In this document: piece after piece, positions 1-6,947 of the stretch
Layout: each line of letters begins with the position of its first letter
Position numbering within the stretch: position 1 is the first letter of the stretch
Assembly: GCA_003241215.1 (NCBI GenBank)
Contig: QFOL01000116.1
Span: 1-11,196 of the forward strand
Length of the DNA stretch: 11,196 nucleotides
Source of the DNA: Agrobacterium fabrum
GTDB taxonomy: Bacteria; Pseudomonadota; Alphaproteobacteria; Rhizobiales; Rhizobiaceae
Direction of reading: 5' to 3'
Position numbers and translations under genes: made by a program
The notes under the pieces: generated by a model
What the model saw: only the letters and a program-made list of their open reading frames with translations
Databases searched by the model: none
Told to the model about the DNA's origin: nothing

Positions 1-1
1 G

Positions 2-196
2 CGGGCGGTGCGCGCCACGCCGGATTTCGGTTTCGTGCTTGAAGTTGCCTTCGAAGGCATCAACCGCTCCACCCGCCACAAATCCGGCGTCGCCATGCGC
101 TTCCCGCGCATTGCGCGGCTGCGCGCCGACAAGCTGCCGGCGGAGGCGGACAGGCTCTCGACACTGGTGGCGATGATCGATGGCGTCGAGGGGTAG
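2..196 (+). CDS. ATP-dependent DNA ligase, C-terminal end (partial)
   Basis: The window begins inside this gene; only the last 64 codons and the TAG stop are present. The visible residues include [20 protein letters not shown] followed by IARLRADK, which matches the end of the OB-fold domain and motif VI of bacterial ATP-dependent DNA ligases (LigD-like or the LigB/LigC type, which seals nicked DNA through a ligase-AMP intermediate). Motif VI contacts the ATP phosphates during enzyme adenylation. The closing helix, [15 protein letters not shown], is also typical of the family. In many Rhizobiales this ligase is clustered with a ligase-associated exonuclease and a DEXH helicase (family knowledge); those would lie to the left and cannot be seen here. 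The family assignment is good; the exact subfamily is not determined because the nucleotidyltransferase domain is outside the window. Confidence 0.85.
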   Translation, partial: RAVRATPDFGFVLEVAFEGINRSTRHKSGVAMRFPRIARLRADKLPAEADRLSTLVAMIDGVEG

Positions 197-250
197 GGCG
201 CCTTGGCCGCCCCGTCATCCTCCGTGACAGGCACGGGAACGGGGAAGACG

Positions 251-316
251 CTGTCCAGAAATTGCCATGATGGCTGCGAATACATTGTTGTCATTCGCGA
301 ATCCGTGATTGGACAG
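251..316. repeat. Nested inverted repeats upstream of the hydrolase gene
   Basis: The 172 bp between the ligase stop and the hydrolase start contain two nested inverted repeats. The outer arms are CTGTCCA (251-257) and TGGACAG (310-316). The inner arms are GCGAAT (276-281) and ATTCGC (293-298). The right inner arm is part of the perfect palindrome ATTCGCGAAT (293-302). They could form a leader RNA structure or bind a regulator. I found no convincing promoter boxes here, and short arms like these can arise by chance. Confidence 0.3.
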
Positions 317-368
317 CCTCCCGCCGCAGTGATGAACTGCTGTTACAACCATCCCTTCAGGTGACCAT

Positions 369-1334
369 ATGGTAGACAAACGCTTTCTTTCCTCAGCCTT
401 CGGACAGGAAGAGAGCGGCACCATCTTGCCGAGCCTGACGCGGCGAAGCCTGCTGGCCGGCGCCATGGGGCTGTCAGCGGCTGCATTTTTGCCGCTCCGT
501 GCGAAAGCGGGCGTTGCCGCGCCCGAGGTTTTGCCGCTGGAACGGCAGGATTATGCGGAGGCGCGCAAACGGTTCCACACCCATCTTTTGCGAAAAATGG
601 CTGCGCCGGAAAAATCCTCGGCACTCGGCACGCCGCCCGGGGCGGAACGTGTCACCTATCCCGGCGGACCGGATGGCTCCATCGAACTTGTCGCCTGGCT
701 CTCCCACTACCAGCCGTCAAAAACGTTGAAACCCGCCGTGCTTTTCCTCCATGGCGGCAACGCCACCGGAGACGGCCATTGGGCGCTGATGAAGCCCTAT
801 TGGGAAGCGGGCTATGTCGTGCTTCTGCCGTCCTTCCGTGGTGAAAACGGCCAAAGCGGCAATTATTCCGGTTTCTACGACGAAACGGCGGATGCGCTGG
901 CGGCGGCCACTTATCTGGAAAACCTTCCCGGCATCGACAGAAACCGCTTCTTCATCACCGGCCATTCCAATGGCGGAACGCTGACGCTTCTGGCCGCCAT
1001 GAGCCGCAGGTTCCGCGCCGCAGCACCCATCTCCGCCGGCGTCAATTCCTGGCGTTATTTCAATCGCTATAGCGACGAGATCTGTTTCGACGAGACCGAC
1101 GAGCGCGAATTCATCATGCGCTCCTCCGTCTGTTTCGGACCCAGCCTCAAATGTCCGGCGCTGCTTCTGCGCGGCACGGAGGAGCGGCCTTTCGATGCCG
1201 ATCACCAGCTTTTTGTGGAGCGCGCCCTGACATCCGGCTTCAAGGTCGACAAAAAACTGCTGCCCGGCAGCCATAATGGCGTGGTGCCGCATGCGGTGGA
1301 GGAAAGCATCCGCTTTTTCAGCGGTTTCGTCTAA
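369..1334 (+). CDS. Tat-exported alpha/beta hydrolase (dienelactone hydrolase / S9-like)
   Basis: This is a 321-residue serine hydrolase of the alpha/beta fold, close to the dienelactone hydrolase and prolyl-oligopeptidase-like group. Residues 24-48 form a twin-arginine signal (TRRSLLAGAMG, then a hydrophobic stretch and AKA), so the protein probably acts in the periplasm after folding in the cytoplasm. The core shows FLHGG at 126-130 (oxyanion loop), the nucleophile elbow GHSNGG with Ser200, an acidic candidate near Asp276-Asp278, and the terminal His302 in PGSHNG. The ATG start is preceded by AGGTGA at 359-364, four bases away. The 23 residues before the twin arginines make the n-region rather long. 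The gene stands alone, with the ligase upstream and a convergent glycosyltransferase downstream. The substrate cannot be told from sequence; an ester or peptide bond is likely. Confidence 0.85.
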   Translation: MVDKRFLSSAFGQEESGTILPSLTRRSLLAGAMGLSAAAFLPLRAKAGVAAPEVLPLERQDYAEARKRFHTHLLRKMAAPEKSSALGTPPGAERVTYPGGPDGSIELVAWLSHYQPSKTLKPAVLFLHGGNATGDGHWALMKPYWEAGYVVLLPSFRGENGQSGNYSGFYDETADALAAATYLENLPGIDRNRFFITGHSNGGTLTLLAAMSRRFRAAAPISAGVNSWRYFNRYSDEICFDETDEREFIMRSSVCFGPSLKCPALLLRGTEERPFDADHQLFVERALTSGFKVDKKLLPGSHNGVVPHAVEESIRFFSGFV

Positions 1335-1358
1335 ACGCCATATTGCGCCGCTGCCTGT

Positions 1359-1373
1359 GGACGCATGGCGTCC
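1359..1373. terminator. Weak hairpin at the convergent hydrolase/glycosyltransferase junction
   Basis: The arms GGACGC (1359-1364) and GCGTCC (1368-1373) form a 6-bp stem with a 3-nt loop. On the + strand it is followed by TAGTTCTT, which is moderately T-rich, so it could end hydrolase transcription. An alternative pairing, ACGCCAT (1335-1341) with ATGGCGT (1365-1371), spans the same 38-bp gap. The hairpin overlaps the stop codon of the convergent gene. There is no real T-run, so termination is only a guess. Confidence 0.3.
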
Positions 1374-2155
1374 TAGTTCTTGACGATGGATGTCTTGGCC
1401 TGTTCCGCCCACCATGCGCCGTCTTTTTTGTCGGCATATTGCGCGCGCTTGTTGGTGAATTGCCCCTGGGTGCACATTTCGCGGTAATTGCGAACCGGCA
1501 GCCCGAGTTCCTTGACGACGGCATGCACCACGGTCGGGCCCGTCATGTCATAAACGCTGACGAGCGTTCCCTCTTCGATATTCTGGGCAATACGGTCGGC
1601 TATCAGCTTCAGCGCCGGGTGGCCGGGTCTGGAGGCCATGAAGTAATTCGTGATTTCACCGCTTTTCATGGCAATGAAAATCGCCTCTTCATCCGCGCCG
1701 ATCACGTCTTCCGGGCGGGCCGCAAAATTGGAATCGATATCGAGATAGATGCCGCCTTCCTGCAGAAGAACCAGAATGCGCCAGAAATCCGCCTTGGCGG
1801 CGCCGACCTGCAATCGCCGGAAGGCGTCGGCATAACGTCCGGGAAAATGCCGGTCGATATAGGCCTGGCACGCCTCGTCATCGTGGTAGCGATATTCGAA
1901 TTCCGGGGTCAGCCAACGGTTGAACAGGAAATTCGCATAGATCGGCGTCGTGACCCGGTTGGAATAGTTCGTCTGCCAGATGATGCGGGGAATGGCCTTT
2001 TCCGATTTCGGAAGGCGTCTGGCGGGCTGATGCTCGGGAAGCGTCTTTCTCCTGCCGGGCCGGACAAAGAGATCGATGGAGAAAATAACCTTGACGATGT
2101 TGCCGCCGATCTTGATCGCGCGGTAGGCAATGCGGTTATAGCCAGTCTTAGCCAA
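1373..2155 (-). CDS. GT32-type glycosyltransferase (DXD sugar transferase)
   Basis: This 260-residue protein has the features of the 'glycosyltransferase sugar-binding region containing DXD motif' family (OCH1/GT32-like, Gly_transf_sug). IPRIIWQT at 55-62 marks the start of the Rossmann-like GT-A fold. The core is KADFWRILVLLQEGGIYLDID (121-141); Asp139 and Asp141 form the DXD motif that binds the metal and sugar nucleotide. MTGP at 204-207 is a typical later family motif. I see no signal peptide or clear membrane segment, so it probably works at the inner face of the membrane on a surface polysaccharide or lipid acceptor. The start is TTG at 2155: AGGAG lies 8 bases upstream, and no ATG occurs before the conserved region. 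The gene is isolated, with no polysaccharide cluster in the window, so donor and acceptor are unknown. Confidence 0.85.
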   Translation of the reverse strand: MAKTGYNRIAYRAIKIGGNIVKVIFSIDLFVRPGRRKTLPEHQPARRLPKSEKAIPRIIWQTNYSNRVTTPIYANFLFNRWLTPEFEYRYHDDEACQAYIDRHFPGRYADAFRRLQVGAAKADFWRILVLLQEGGIYLDIDSNFAARPEDVIGADEEAIFIAMKSGEITNYFMASRPGHPALKLIADRIAQNIEEGTLVSVYDMTGPTVVHAVVKELGLPVRNYREMCTQGQFTNKRAQYADKKDGAWWAEQAKTSIVKN

Positions 2156-2163
2156 GTTCAGCG

Positions 2164-2168
2164 CTCCT
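2164..2168 (-). promoter_or_regulatory. Ribosome binding site supporting the TTG start of the glycosyltransferase
   Basis: Read on the minus strand, AGGAG lies 8 nt before the TTG at 2155. It is the best Shine-Dalgarno match in the region and supports use of the non-ATG start. Confidence 0.65.
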
Positions 2169-2213
2169 GCGCGTGGAATCGTTTGTCACGCGCGTGGAAA
2201 CGGCGGTACGCGG

Positions 2214-2241
2214 TATTTATTGGACGCAATTAGTTTGTCAA
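2214..2241 (-). promoter_or_regulatory. Sigma-70-type promoter of the glycosyltransferase gene
   Basis: On the minus strand a perfect TTGACA (2236-2241) is separated by 16 bp from TAAATA (2214-2219). Transcription would start near 2207, giving a leader of about 50 nt before the TTG start codon. The promoter sits between the gene and the end of the zntA unit, so the glycosyltransferase is probably transcribed on its own. Confidence 0.55.
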
Positions 2242-2256
2242 TACGCTGAAAATGAG

Positions 2257-2292
2257 ACCGGCCGAGCCCTGAATTGACGGGGCTCGGCCGGT
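2257..2292 (-). terminator. zntA transcription terminator
   Basis: The arms ACCGGCCGAGCCC (2257-2269) and GGGCTCGGCCGGT (2280-2292) form a perfect, GC-rich 13-bp stem with a 10-nt loop, 16 bp past the zntA stop codon. On the minus strand the stem is followed by CTCATTTTC, a short T-tract, so it should end the zntA transcript. It also separates zntA from the glycosyltransferase promoter just downstream. Confidence 0.75.
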
Positions 2293-2308
2293 TTGGGAGG
2301 AATTGCGA

Positions 2309-4969
2309 TCAGGCTTTGCTGCGGTTGAAATATCCAAGCAGCCGCATGGCATTGGCGGTGACCAGAACCGTCGCGCCGGTATCGGCGAAAACGGCGAGCC
2401 ACAGGCCGGAAAGGCCGGTGACGGTCGTGACCAGGAACACCGCCTTCAGGCCGAGCGAAATCGCCACGTTCTGGCGGATGTTCAGCATGGTGGCGCGCGA
2501 CAGGCCGATAAGGCGGGCCGCATCGCCGACATTGTTGCGCATCAATGCCGCATCCGCCGCTTCCATCGCCACGTCCGTACCTGAGCCGATGGCGACGCCG
2601 ACGCTGGCCGCCGCAAGGGCCGGCGCATCGTTGATGCCGTCGCCCACCATCACCACGGTCTTCTTTTCGGCAAGCTTGCGAATTTCCTCGACCTTGTTCT
2701 GCGGCAGCAATTCGCCGCGTGCCTCGAGACCCAGCGCGTTGCCGATGGCCTTTGCCGTGCGGGCGTTGTCGCCCGACAGCATCAGCGAGGAAATGCCCAT
2801 CTCCTTCAGCGCCTTGACGCCATCGGCCGCATCCTTGCGCGGTTCGTCGCGCATGGCGAAGAGGCCGCTTGCCGCGCCGCCGGCCATGACGACGGCCACG
2901 GTCTTGCCTTCGCTTTCCAGTGCGGAAATGCGATCGGCCAAGTCCTTCGAGAGGGTGCCGACCTCCGTTGCAAAGCGCGGTGCGCCGATGAACAGGTCCT
3001 TTCCGGCGACATTGCCCTGCATGCCGCGGCCGGAAATCGCCTTGATGTTGGCGCCGGGCAGGGGCTTCACGCCGCGCTTTTCGGCATGATTGACGATGGC
3101 GCGCGCCAGCGGATGGCTCGATTCATGCTCGATGGTCGCGGCTTCGGCAATCAGGTTGGCCTCGTTGCCGTCAAGCGCCACCACGTCGGTCACGACGGGT
3201 TCGCCGAGCGTCAGCGTGCCGGTCTTGTCGAAGGCGACGGTTTCGGTGCGCGCCAGCATTTCGATGACCGCGCCGCCCTTCACCAGCATGCCGTGGCGTG
3301 CTGCGGCCGAGAGGCTGGAGGCGATGGCCGCGGGAACGGAAATGACCAGCGCGCAGGGGCAGCCGATCAGCAGCAGGGCGAGACCGCGATAAATCCACGT
3401 ATCCCAGTCACCGAGGCCGGCAAGCGGCGGCACGATGATGGTGAGCACGGAAATGATGACGATCAGCGGCATGTAATAACGCGAGAAATTCTGGATGAAG
3501 CGCTCGGTCGGCGCACGCGCATCCTGCGCTTCCTCGACAAGCGTGATGATACGGGCAATCGTGTTGTCTTCCGGCGCGCGGTCGACACGGATGCGCAGCG
3601 AGCCGTCATGGTTGATCGAACCGGCGAAGACGCGCGCGCCCTTCTCCTTGGCGACGGGAATGCTCTCGCCGGTCATCGGCGATTCGTCGACGCTCGATTC
3701 ACCTTCCATCACCACGCCGTCGGCGGAGATGCGGTCGCCGGGACGCGCCACGACCACCTGACCGATGCGGACCTGATCGGCCGGCACCTGCCGCAGCGTG
3801 CCGTTTTCCTCCACCAGCGCCGTTTTCGGCAACAGCGAACCGAGCGCCTTGATGCCGGAGCGTGCGCGGGCGGCGGCAAAGCCCTCCAGCAATTCGCCGA
3901 TGGAAAAGAGCAGCACGACGATGGCCGCCTCTTCGGCCTCGCCGATGAAGATCGCGCCGATGGCGGCGATGGTCATCAGCATTTCGATGGTGAAGATCGC
4001 ACCGAAACGGGCGGCGTTGATGGCATTCTTCGCGATAGGGAGGAGCGTGACCAGCGTGGCGACGATAAAGGCGTAACCGCCCCAGGCCGGGAAGGCCAGC
4101 TCCGCCGCATAGGCGACAGCGACCAGAATGGCGCCGGTAAAGGTATTGCGCGCCTTTGCGCTGCGCCACCAGACACCTTTCTCATCCGCATCATGGGCAT
4201 GTCCCACCTCGGCGGCCTGCCTTGCCGCAGGTGCGGCATCACGCGGATGGTCCGCATGGTCGTGCCCGGAATGATCGTGATCCGAATGGTCATGGTCCGA
4301 ATGGTCATGGCCGGAGTGATCGTGGTCGTCATGGTCATGGCCGCTGCATGACCCGTGGTCATGCTCCGCCGTCTTTTCCTGCGCGGTTTTTCCCTGCGGC
4401 AGCAAAGCGGGCGTGAAGCCGAGCTTGCGCAGCGTGTCCTCGATTTTTTCGACCGGGGTCTTGTTCTCTGTCAGCGACAGGTTCAGCCTTTCGCGGGCAA
4501 CCGACACCTTGACGTCGGCAACGCCGGGCAGGCGGGAAAGTGCGGTTTCGATCTTTGCCGCGCAGCTGCCGCAATCCATGCCGCTGACGGAAAAGGTCAG
4601 GATATCGGCCATGTCGGCGCCCGTCGTGCCGGCGTTTGCCGCGGCCTCACCGTGATGGCCGCCGCAGGAGGAATGGTCGTGGTCATGCTCCGCCGTCTTT
4701 TCCTGCGCGGTTTTTCCCCGCGGCAGCAAAGCGGGCGTGAAGCCGAGCTTGCGCAGCGTGTCCTCGATTTTTTCGACCGAGGTTTTCTGTTCGGCCACCG
4801 AGAGGTTCAGCCTTTCGCGGGCAACCGACACCTTGACGTCGGCAACGCCGGGCAGGCGGGAAAGCGCGGTTTCGATCTTTGCCGCGCAGCTGCCGCAGTC
4901 CATGCCGCTGACCGTGAAGGTCAGTTCCTCCGATTCTCCGTTCAAACCGCCGCGTGTCGAAATATTCAT
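2309..4969 (-). CDS. zntA: Zn/Cd/Pb-translocating P1B-type ATPase
   Basis: This 886-residue inner-membrane pump exports Zn2+ (also Cd2+ and Pb2+ in the family) at the cost of ATP. Two N-terminal HMA domains each carry GMDCGSC (Cys24/Cys28 and Cys132/Cys136). A His/Asp-rich linker follows at about 203-241, then eight predicted membrane segments. Catalytic signs are TGES (433-436), the membrane site CPC (537-539), the phosphorylation motif DKTGT (Asp581), the SHP motif (His619-Pro620) and GDGINDAP (776-783). Lys842 and Asp863 (in ADTGAT) correspond to residues that mark the zinc class as opposed to the copper class. I chose the ATG at 4969, with AGGAG at 4979-4983. The frame stays open to a TTG at 5020, but that codon lies inside the promoter dyad. 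The gene is monocistronic and is probably induced by metal through a MerR-type activator encoded elsewhere. Confidence 0.96.
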   Translation of the reverse strand: MNISTRGGLNGESEELTFTVSGMDCGSCAAKIETALSRLPGVADVKVSVARERLNLSVAEQKTSVEKIEDTLRKLGFTPALLPRGKTAQEKTAEHDHDHSSCGGHHGEAAANAGTTGADMADILTFSVSGMDCGSCAAKIETALSRLPGVADVKVSVARERLNLSLTENKTPVEKIEDTLRKLGFTPALLPQGKTAQEKTAEHDHGSCSGHDHDDHDHSGHDHSDHDHSDHDHSGHDHADHPRDAAPAARQAAEVGHAHDADEKGVWWRSAKARNTFTGAILVAVAYAAELAFPAWGGYAFIVATLVTLLPIAKNAINAARFGAIFTIEMLMTIAAIGAIFIGEAEEAAIVVLLFSIGELLEGFAAARARSGIKALGSLLPKTALVEENGTLRQVPADQVRIGQVVVARPGDRISADGVVMEGESSVDESPMTGESIPVAKEKGARVFAGSINHDGSLRIRVDRAPEDNTIARIITLVEEAQDARAPTERFIQNFSRYYMPLIVIISVLTIIVPPLAGLGDWDTWIYRGLALLLIGCPCALVISVPAAIASSLSAAARHGMLVKGGAVIEMLARTETVAFDKTGTLTLGEPVVTDVVALDGNEANLIAEAATIEHESSHPLARAIVNHAEKRGVKPLPGANIKAISGRGMQGNVAGKDLFIGAPRFATEVGTLSKDLADRISALESEGKTVAVVMAGGAASGLFAMRDEPRKDAADGVKALKEMGISSLMLSGDNARTAKAIGNALGLEARGELLPQNKVEEIRKLAEKKTVVMVGDGINDAPALAAASVGVAIGSGTDVAMEAADAALMRNNVGDAARLIGLSRATMLNIRQNVAISLGLKAVFLVTTVTGLSGLWLAVFADTGATVLVTANAMRLLGYFNRSKA
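4247..4363 (-). repeat. Tandem 15-bp units encoding the His/Asp-rich linker of ZntA
   Basis: This stretch encodes ZntA residues 203-241, a run of HDHSD/HDHSG pentads. At DNA level the units are degenerate 15-mers of the form CATGACCATTCGGAC. Such repeats can change in number by slippage without breaking the frame. The peptide is a likely metal-buffering or metal-delivery segment between the second HMA domain and the first membrane helix. Confidence 0.8.
4354..4600 (-). repeat. Direct repeat copy 2 (second HMA domain of ZntA)
   Basis: This 247-bp segment is about 94% identical to 4678-4924 (about 15 differences by eye), at an exact in-frame offset of 324 bp. It encodes the second HMA domain and the start of the His-containing linker. 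Eight of the differences cluster in one short stretch at 4451-4471, the SLTENKTP versus SVAEQKTS region. Confidence 0.9.
4678..4924 (-). repeat. Direct repeat copy 1 (first HMA domain of ZntA)
   Basis: This is the upstream partner of the repeat at 4354-4600. It covers the first HMA domain with its GMDCGSC motif and the EKTAEHDHD linker start. The near identity, including silent positions, points to recent segmental duplication or continuing gene conversion within zntA. Confidence 0.9.
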
Positions 4970-5001
4970 GGGTCTTCGCTCCTGAATTCCAGTCGACACC
5001 C

Positions 5002-5032
5002 AATCTGGCACCTCTAGCAACTAGAGCTTCAA
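5002..5032 (-). promoter_or_regulatory. MerR-family (ZntR/CadR-like) metal-responsive promoter of zntA
   Basis: On the minus strand, -35 TTGAAG (5027-5032) and -10 CAGATT (5002-5007) are separated by 19 bp. The spacer contains the perfect dyad CTCTAG-TTG-CTAGAG (5012-5026). An over-long 19-20 bp spacer with a central dyad is the hallmark of promoters that MerR-family activators untwist when metal binds. The sequence resembles CadR/PbrR/ZntR operators. A transcript from here would start near 4995 and carry the AGGAG before the ATG at 4969. No merR-type gene lies in the window, so the regulator must be encoded elsewhere. Confidence 0.85.
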
Positions 5033-5137
5033 GAGCAAAAATGCGGTTTTTCGATTTTTTTTGAAAGGCCGACGCCAGCTTCGCGCCAGCCGCACGGTTC
5101 ATCATGGCGGCAGATTGGATTCCATGAAGCGGTTCAG

Positions 5138-6046
5138 ATGACAGTACTCCTTTTGAAAAACGGTCGCCGGGCGGCCTCTCTGGCGGGCCTTGCGGCACTG
5201 CCGCTCCTGAGCGGCTGCCTTTTCGTGACGGACACGACCCGGATGGATCCGGATGTTTTCGTCCGGGAAACGGCGCCGGTATTCAATTTCAATTCCGTCA
5301 GCTCCAATCGCCAGCCGGAACTGCCGCCGCAGCCGGGCCAGCTTTCGACGCGTCCGCCGGATCTGTTCAGGACGCGGTTCCATCAGGAATATGGCCCGCC
5401 CGTGCGCGGGCAGGGCCTGAACGCGCCGAGGGCGTCGGGGCAGGCTGCGCCGCTTGCCCCGGGCCGGATGGTGACCTATGGCCTGCCGGTTTCCAACCCG
5501 CTGCACCGGGTGATGTATGGCCCGATCCGCGACGAGGACCGGTCGCTTCCGGCCATTCCCTATGGCCGTATCGATCCGCGTTATCTCAGGCAGGAAGTGA
5601 GCTACCAGACGGCGGAAGCGCCCGGCACCATCGTGGTCGATACCAGGCAGCATTTTCTCTATCTCGTGCAGCCCGGCGGCAAGGCGATCCGTTACGGCGT
5701 CGGCCTCGGGCGTGACGGTTATGCATGGTCGGGCCGCGGCAAGATCCAGTGGAAGGCGAAATGGCCGCGCTGGACGCCGCCGGATGAAATGGTCAAGCGC
5801 CAGCCGGAGCTCACCTCCATCTCGGCCGCCAATGGCGGCATGACGCCCGGTCTCAACAATCCGCTCGGTGCGCGTGCGCTTTATATCTTCAAGGACGGCA
5901 AGGACACACTTTACCGCGTGCACGGTACGCCGGACTGGCAGTCCGTCGGCAAGGCGACGTCATCAGGCTGTGTGCGCATGCTCAATCAGGACGTGATCGA
6001 CCTTTACGAACGTGTGCCGCAGGGTGCGCAGATTGTGGTTATCTGA
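5138..6046 (+). CDS. L,D-transpeptidase lipoprotein (ErfK/YbiS/YkuD family)
   Basis: This 302-residue protein forms or exchanges 3-3 crosslinks in peptidoglycan, or attaches proteins to it, as YkuD-domain enzymes do. Residues 1-27 are a lipoprotein signal ending in the lipobox LLSGC (Cys27). A Pro/Gln-rich stretch (about 45-120) probably spans the periplasm. The YkuD domain runs from about 163 to 302. It ends with the active-site pattern His262 (VHGTP) and SSGCVR (Cys278 nucleophile, Arg280). The ATG at 5138 lacks a strong Shine-Dalgarno match; GAAGCGG is the nearest purine-rich stretch. In Agrobacterium, Brucella and Coxiella such enzymes are reported to link outer-membrane beta-barrel proteins to the wall, so that role is possible. 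It lies upstream of a closely related paralogue. I could not identify its promoter in the A/T-rich stretch at 5035-5065. Confidence 0.92.
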   Translation: MTVLLLKNGRRAASLAGLAALPLLSGCLFVTDTTRMDPDVFVRETAPVFNFNSVSSNRQPELPPQPGQLSTRPPDLFRTRFHQEYGPPVRGQGLNAPRASGQAAPLAPGRMVTYGLPVSNPLHRVMYGPIRDEDRSLPAIPYGRIDPRYLRQEVSYQTAEAPGTIVVDTRQHFLYLVQPGGKAIRYGVGLGRDGYAWSGRGKIQWKAKWPRWTPPDEMVKRQPELTSISAANGGMTPGLNNPLGARALYIFKDGKDTLYRVHGTPDWQSVGKATSSGCVRMLNQDVIDLYERVPQGAQIVVI

Positions 6047-6201
6047 CCACGTTCTGAAAGAAAGAGATGCGGGCGCCGGTTCGCCACCGCCTTGTGACTG
6101 GCTTTTAGCGGTCGGTTAACTATTTTCGCAATACGCATGATACGGAACAAATGACGTACAACGGCGATATAGCCGTTCGAAATGTGGGACAAACCGGCCT
6201 T

Positions 6202-6927
6202 ATGACAAGCACCGACACAGATCTTTCCAGACGTACCTTCCTTTCCCTTCTCGGCATCTCCTCCGCTTCGCTTCTCGCAGGCTGCGCCTCTTCAGGCACG
6301 GGAGACGCCATTCGCCAGCAGGCGAGCGCCATCGGCAGCGATTTCCGCCAGATGTTCTCGCCGGGCGTCAGCGATGCCGAACTGGCCGTCATGTACGGCT
6401 CGGTTGAGGATGGCGGTTACGTCATTCCCGCCGTGCCCTATCAGAAAATCGACCGGCGTTATTATCGCCAGCGGGTCGTCGATCCGACCGGCGAGCGCCC
6501 CGGCACCGTCGTTGTCGATACGCGCTCGCGCTTCCTCTACGTGGTGGAGCAGGGCGGCAGCGCCATGCGTTACGGCGTCGGCATCGGCCGCGAAGGTTTC
6601 GCCTGGTCGGGCGAGGGTGTCATCCAGTGGCGTCAGAAATGGCCGAAATGGACCCCGCCGGATGAAATGGTCGCCCGCCAGCCGGAACTGGTCAAATATT
6701 CCTCCAAGAATGGCGGCATGCCGCCGGGCCTGAAGAACCCGCTCGGTGCGCGCGCCCTTTATATCTTCCAGAACGGCAAGGACACGCTCTACCGCCTGCA
6801 CGGTTCGCCGGAATGGAACTCCATCGGCAAGGCCGTCTCCTCCGGCTGCGTGCGCCTGATGAACCAGGATGTCATCGACCTCTATGACCGCGTGCCGCAG
6901 AAGGCGCGTGTGGTGGTCTGGCAATAA
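6202..6927 (+). CDS. L,D-transpeptidase, twin-arginine lipoprotein (YkuD family)
   Basis: With the ATG at 6202 the protein has 241 residues. Its signal combines twin arginines (LSRRTFLSLLG, Arg10-Arg11) with the lipobox LLAGC (Cys28), suggesting Tat export followed by lipidation. The YkuD domain follows from about residue 100, with His200 (LHGSP) and SSGCVR (Cys216) as the catalytic pattern. Roughly three quarters of the last 119 residues match the preceding gene, so the pair arose by tandem duplication. The N-terminal parts differ, and this protein lacks the long Pro-rich spacer. An in-frame ATG at 6151 would add 17 residues. I prefer 6202 because the added codons include rare ATA, CGA and GGA, the n-region would be unusually long, and a hairpin (6160-6177) lies between the two starts. 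Neither start has a strong ribosome site. A terminator follows the gene. Confidence 0.9.
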   Translation: MTSTDTDLSRRTFLSLLGISSASLLAGCASSGTGDAIRQQASAIGSDFRQMFSPGVSDAELAVMYGSVEDGGYVIPAVPYQKIDRRYYRQRVVDPTGERPGTVVVDTRSRFLYVVEQGGSAMRYGVGIGREGFAWSGEGVIQWRQKWPKWTPPDEMVARQPELVKYSSKNGGMPPGLKNPLGARALYIFQNGKDTLYRLHGSPEWNSIGKAVSSGCVRLMNQDVIDLYDRVPQKARVVVWQ

Positions 6928-6947
6928 GCCGAGCCTCCTTCGCGTAA

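Noticed and set aside
1343..2233. A 296-codon + strand frame opposite the glycosyltransferase
   Set aside because: The minus strand has DXD and IPRIIWQT motifs, a promoter and a ribosome site; the + frame has none.
2274..3089. A 271-codon + strand frame opposite the C-terminal half of zntA
   Set aside because: Ser/Ala/Pro-rich shadow translation with no recognisable domain, covering conserved ATPase motifs on the other strand.
3086..4351. A 421-codon + strand frame opposite zntA
   Set aside because: The product is rich in Arg, Gly, Asp and His without domain structure, and ends in low-complexity sequence mirroring the His-rich linker; the zntA frame explains the region.
4354..4924. Regularly spaced repeats considered as a possible CRISPR-like array
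   Set aside because: Only two copies, 247 bp long, in frame within zntA and encoding HMA domains.
5035..5065. A/T-rich stretch considered as promoter of the first L,D-transpeptidase
   Set aside because: No pair of -35/-10 boxes at acceptable spacing could be identified with confidence.
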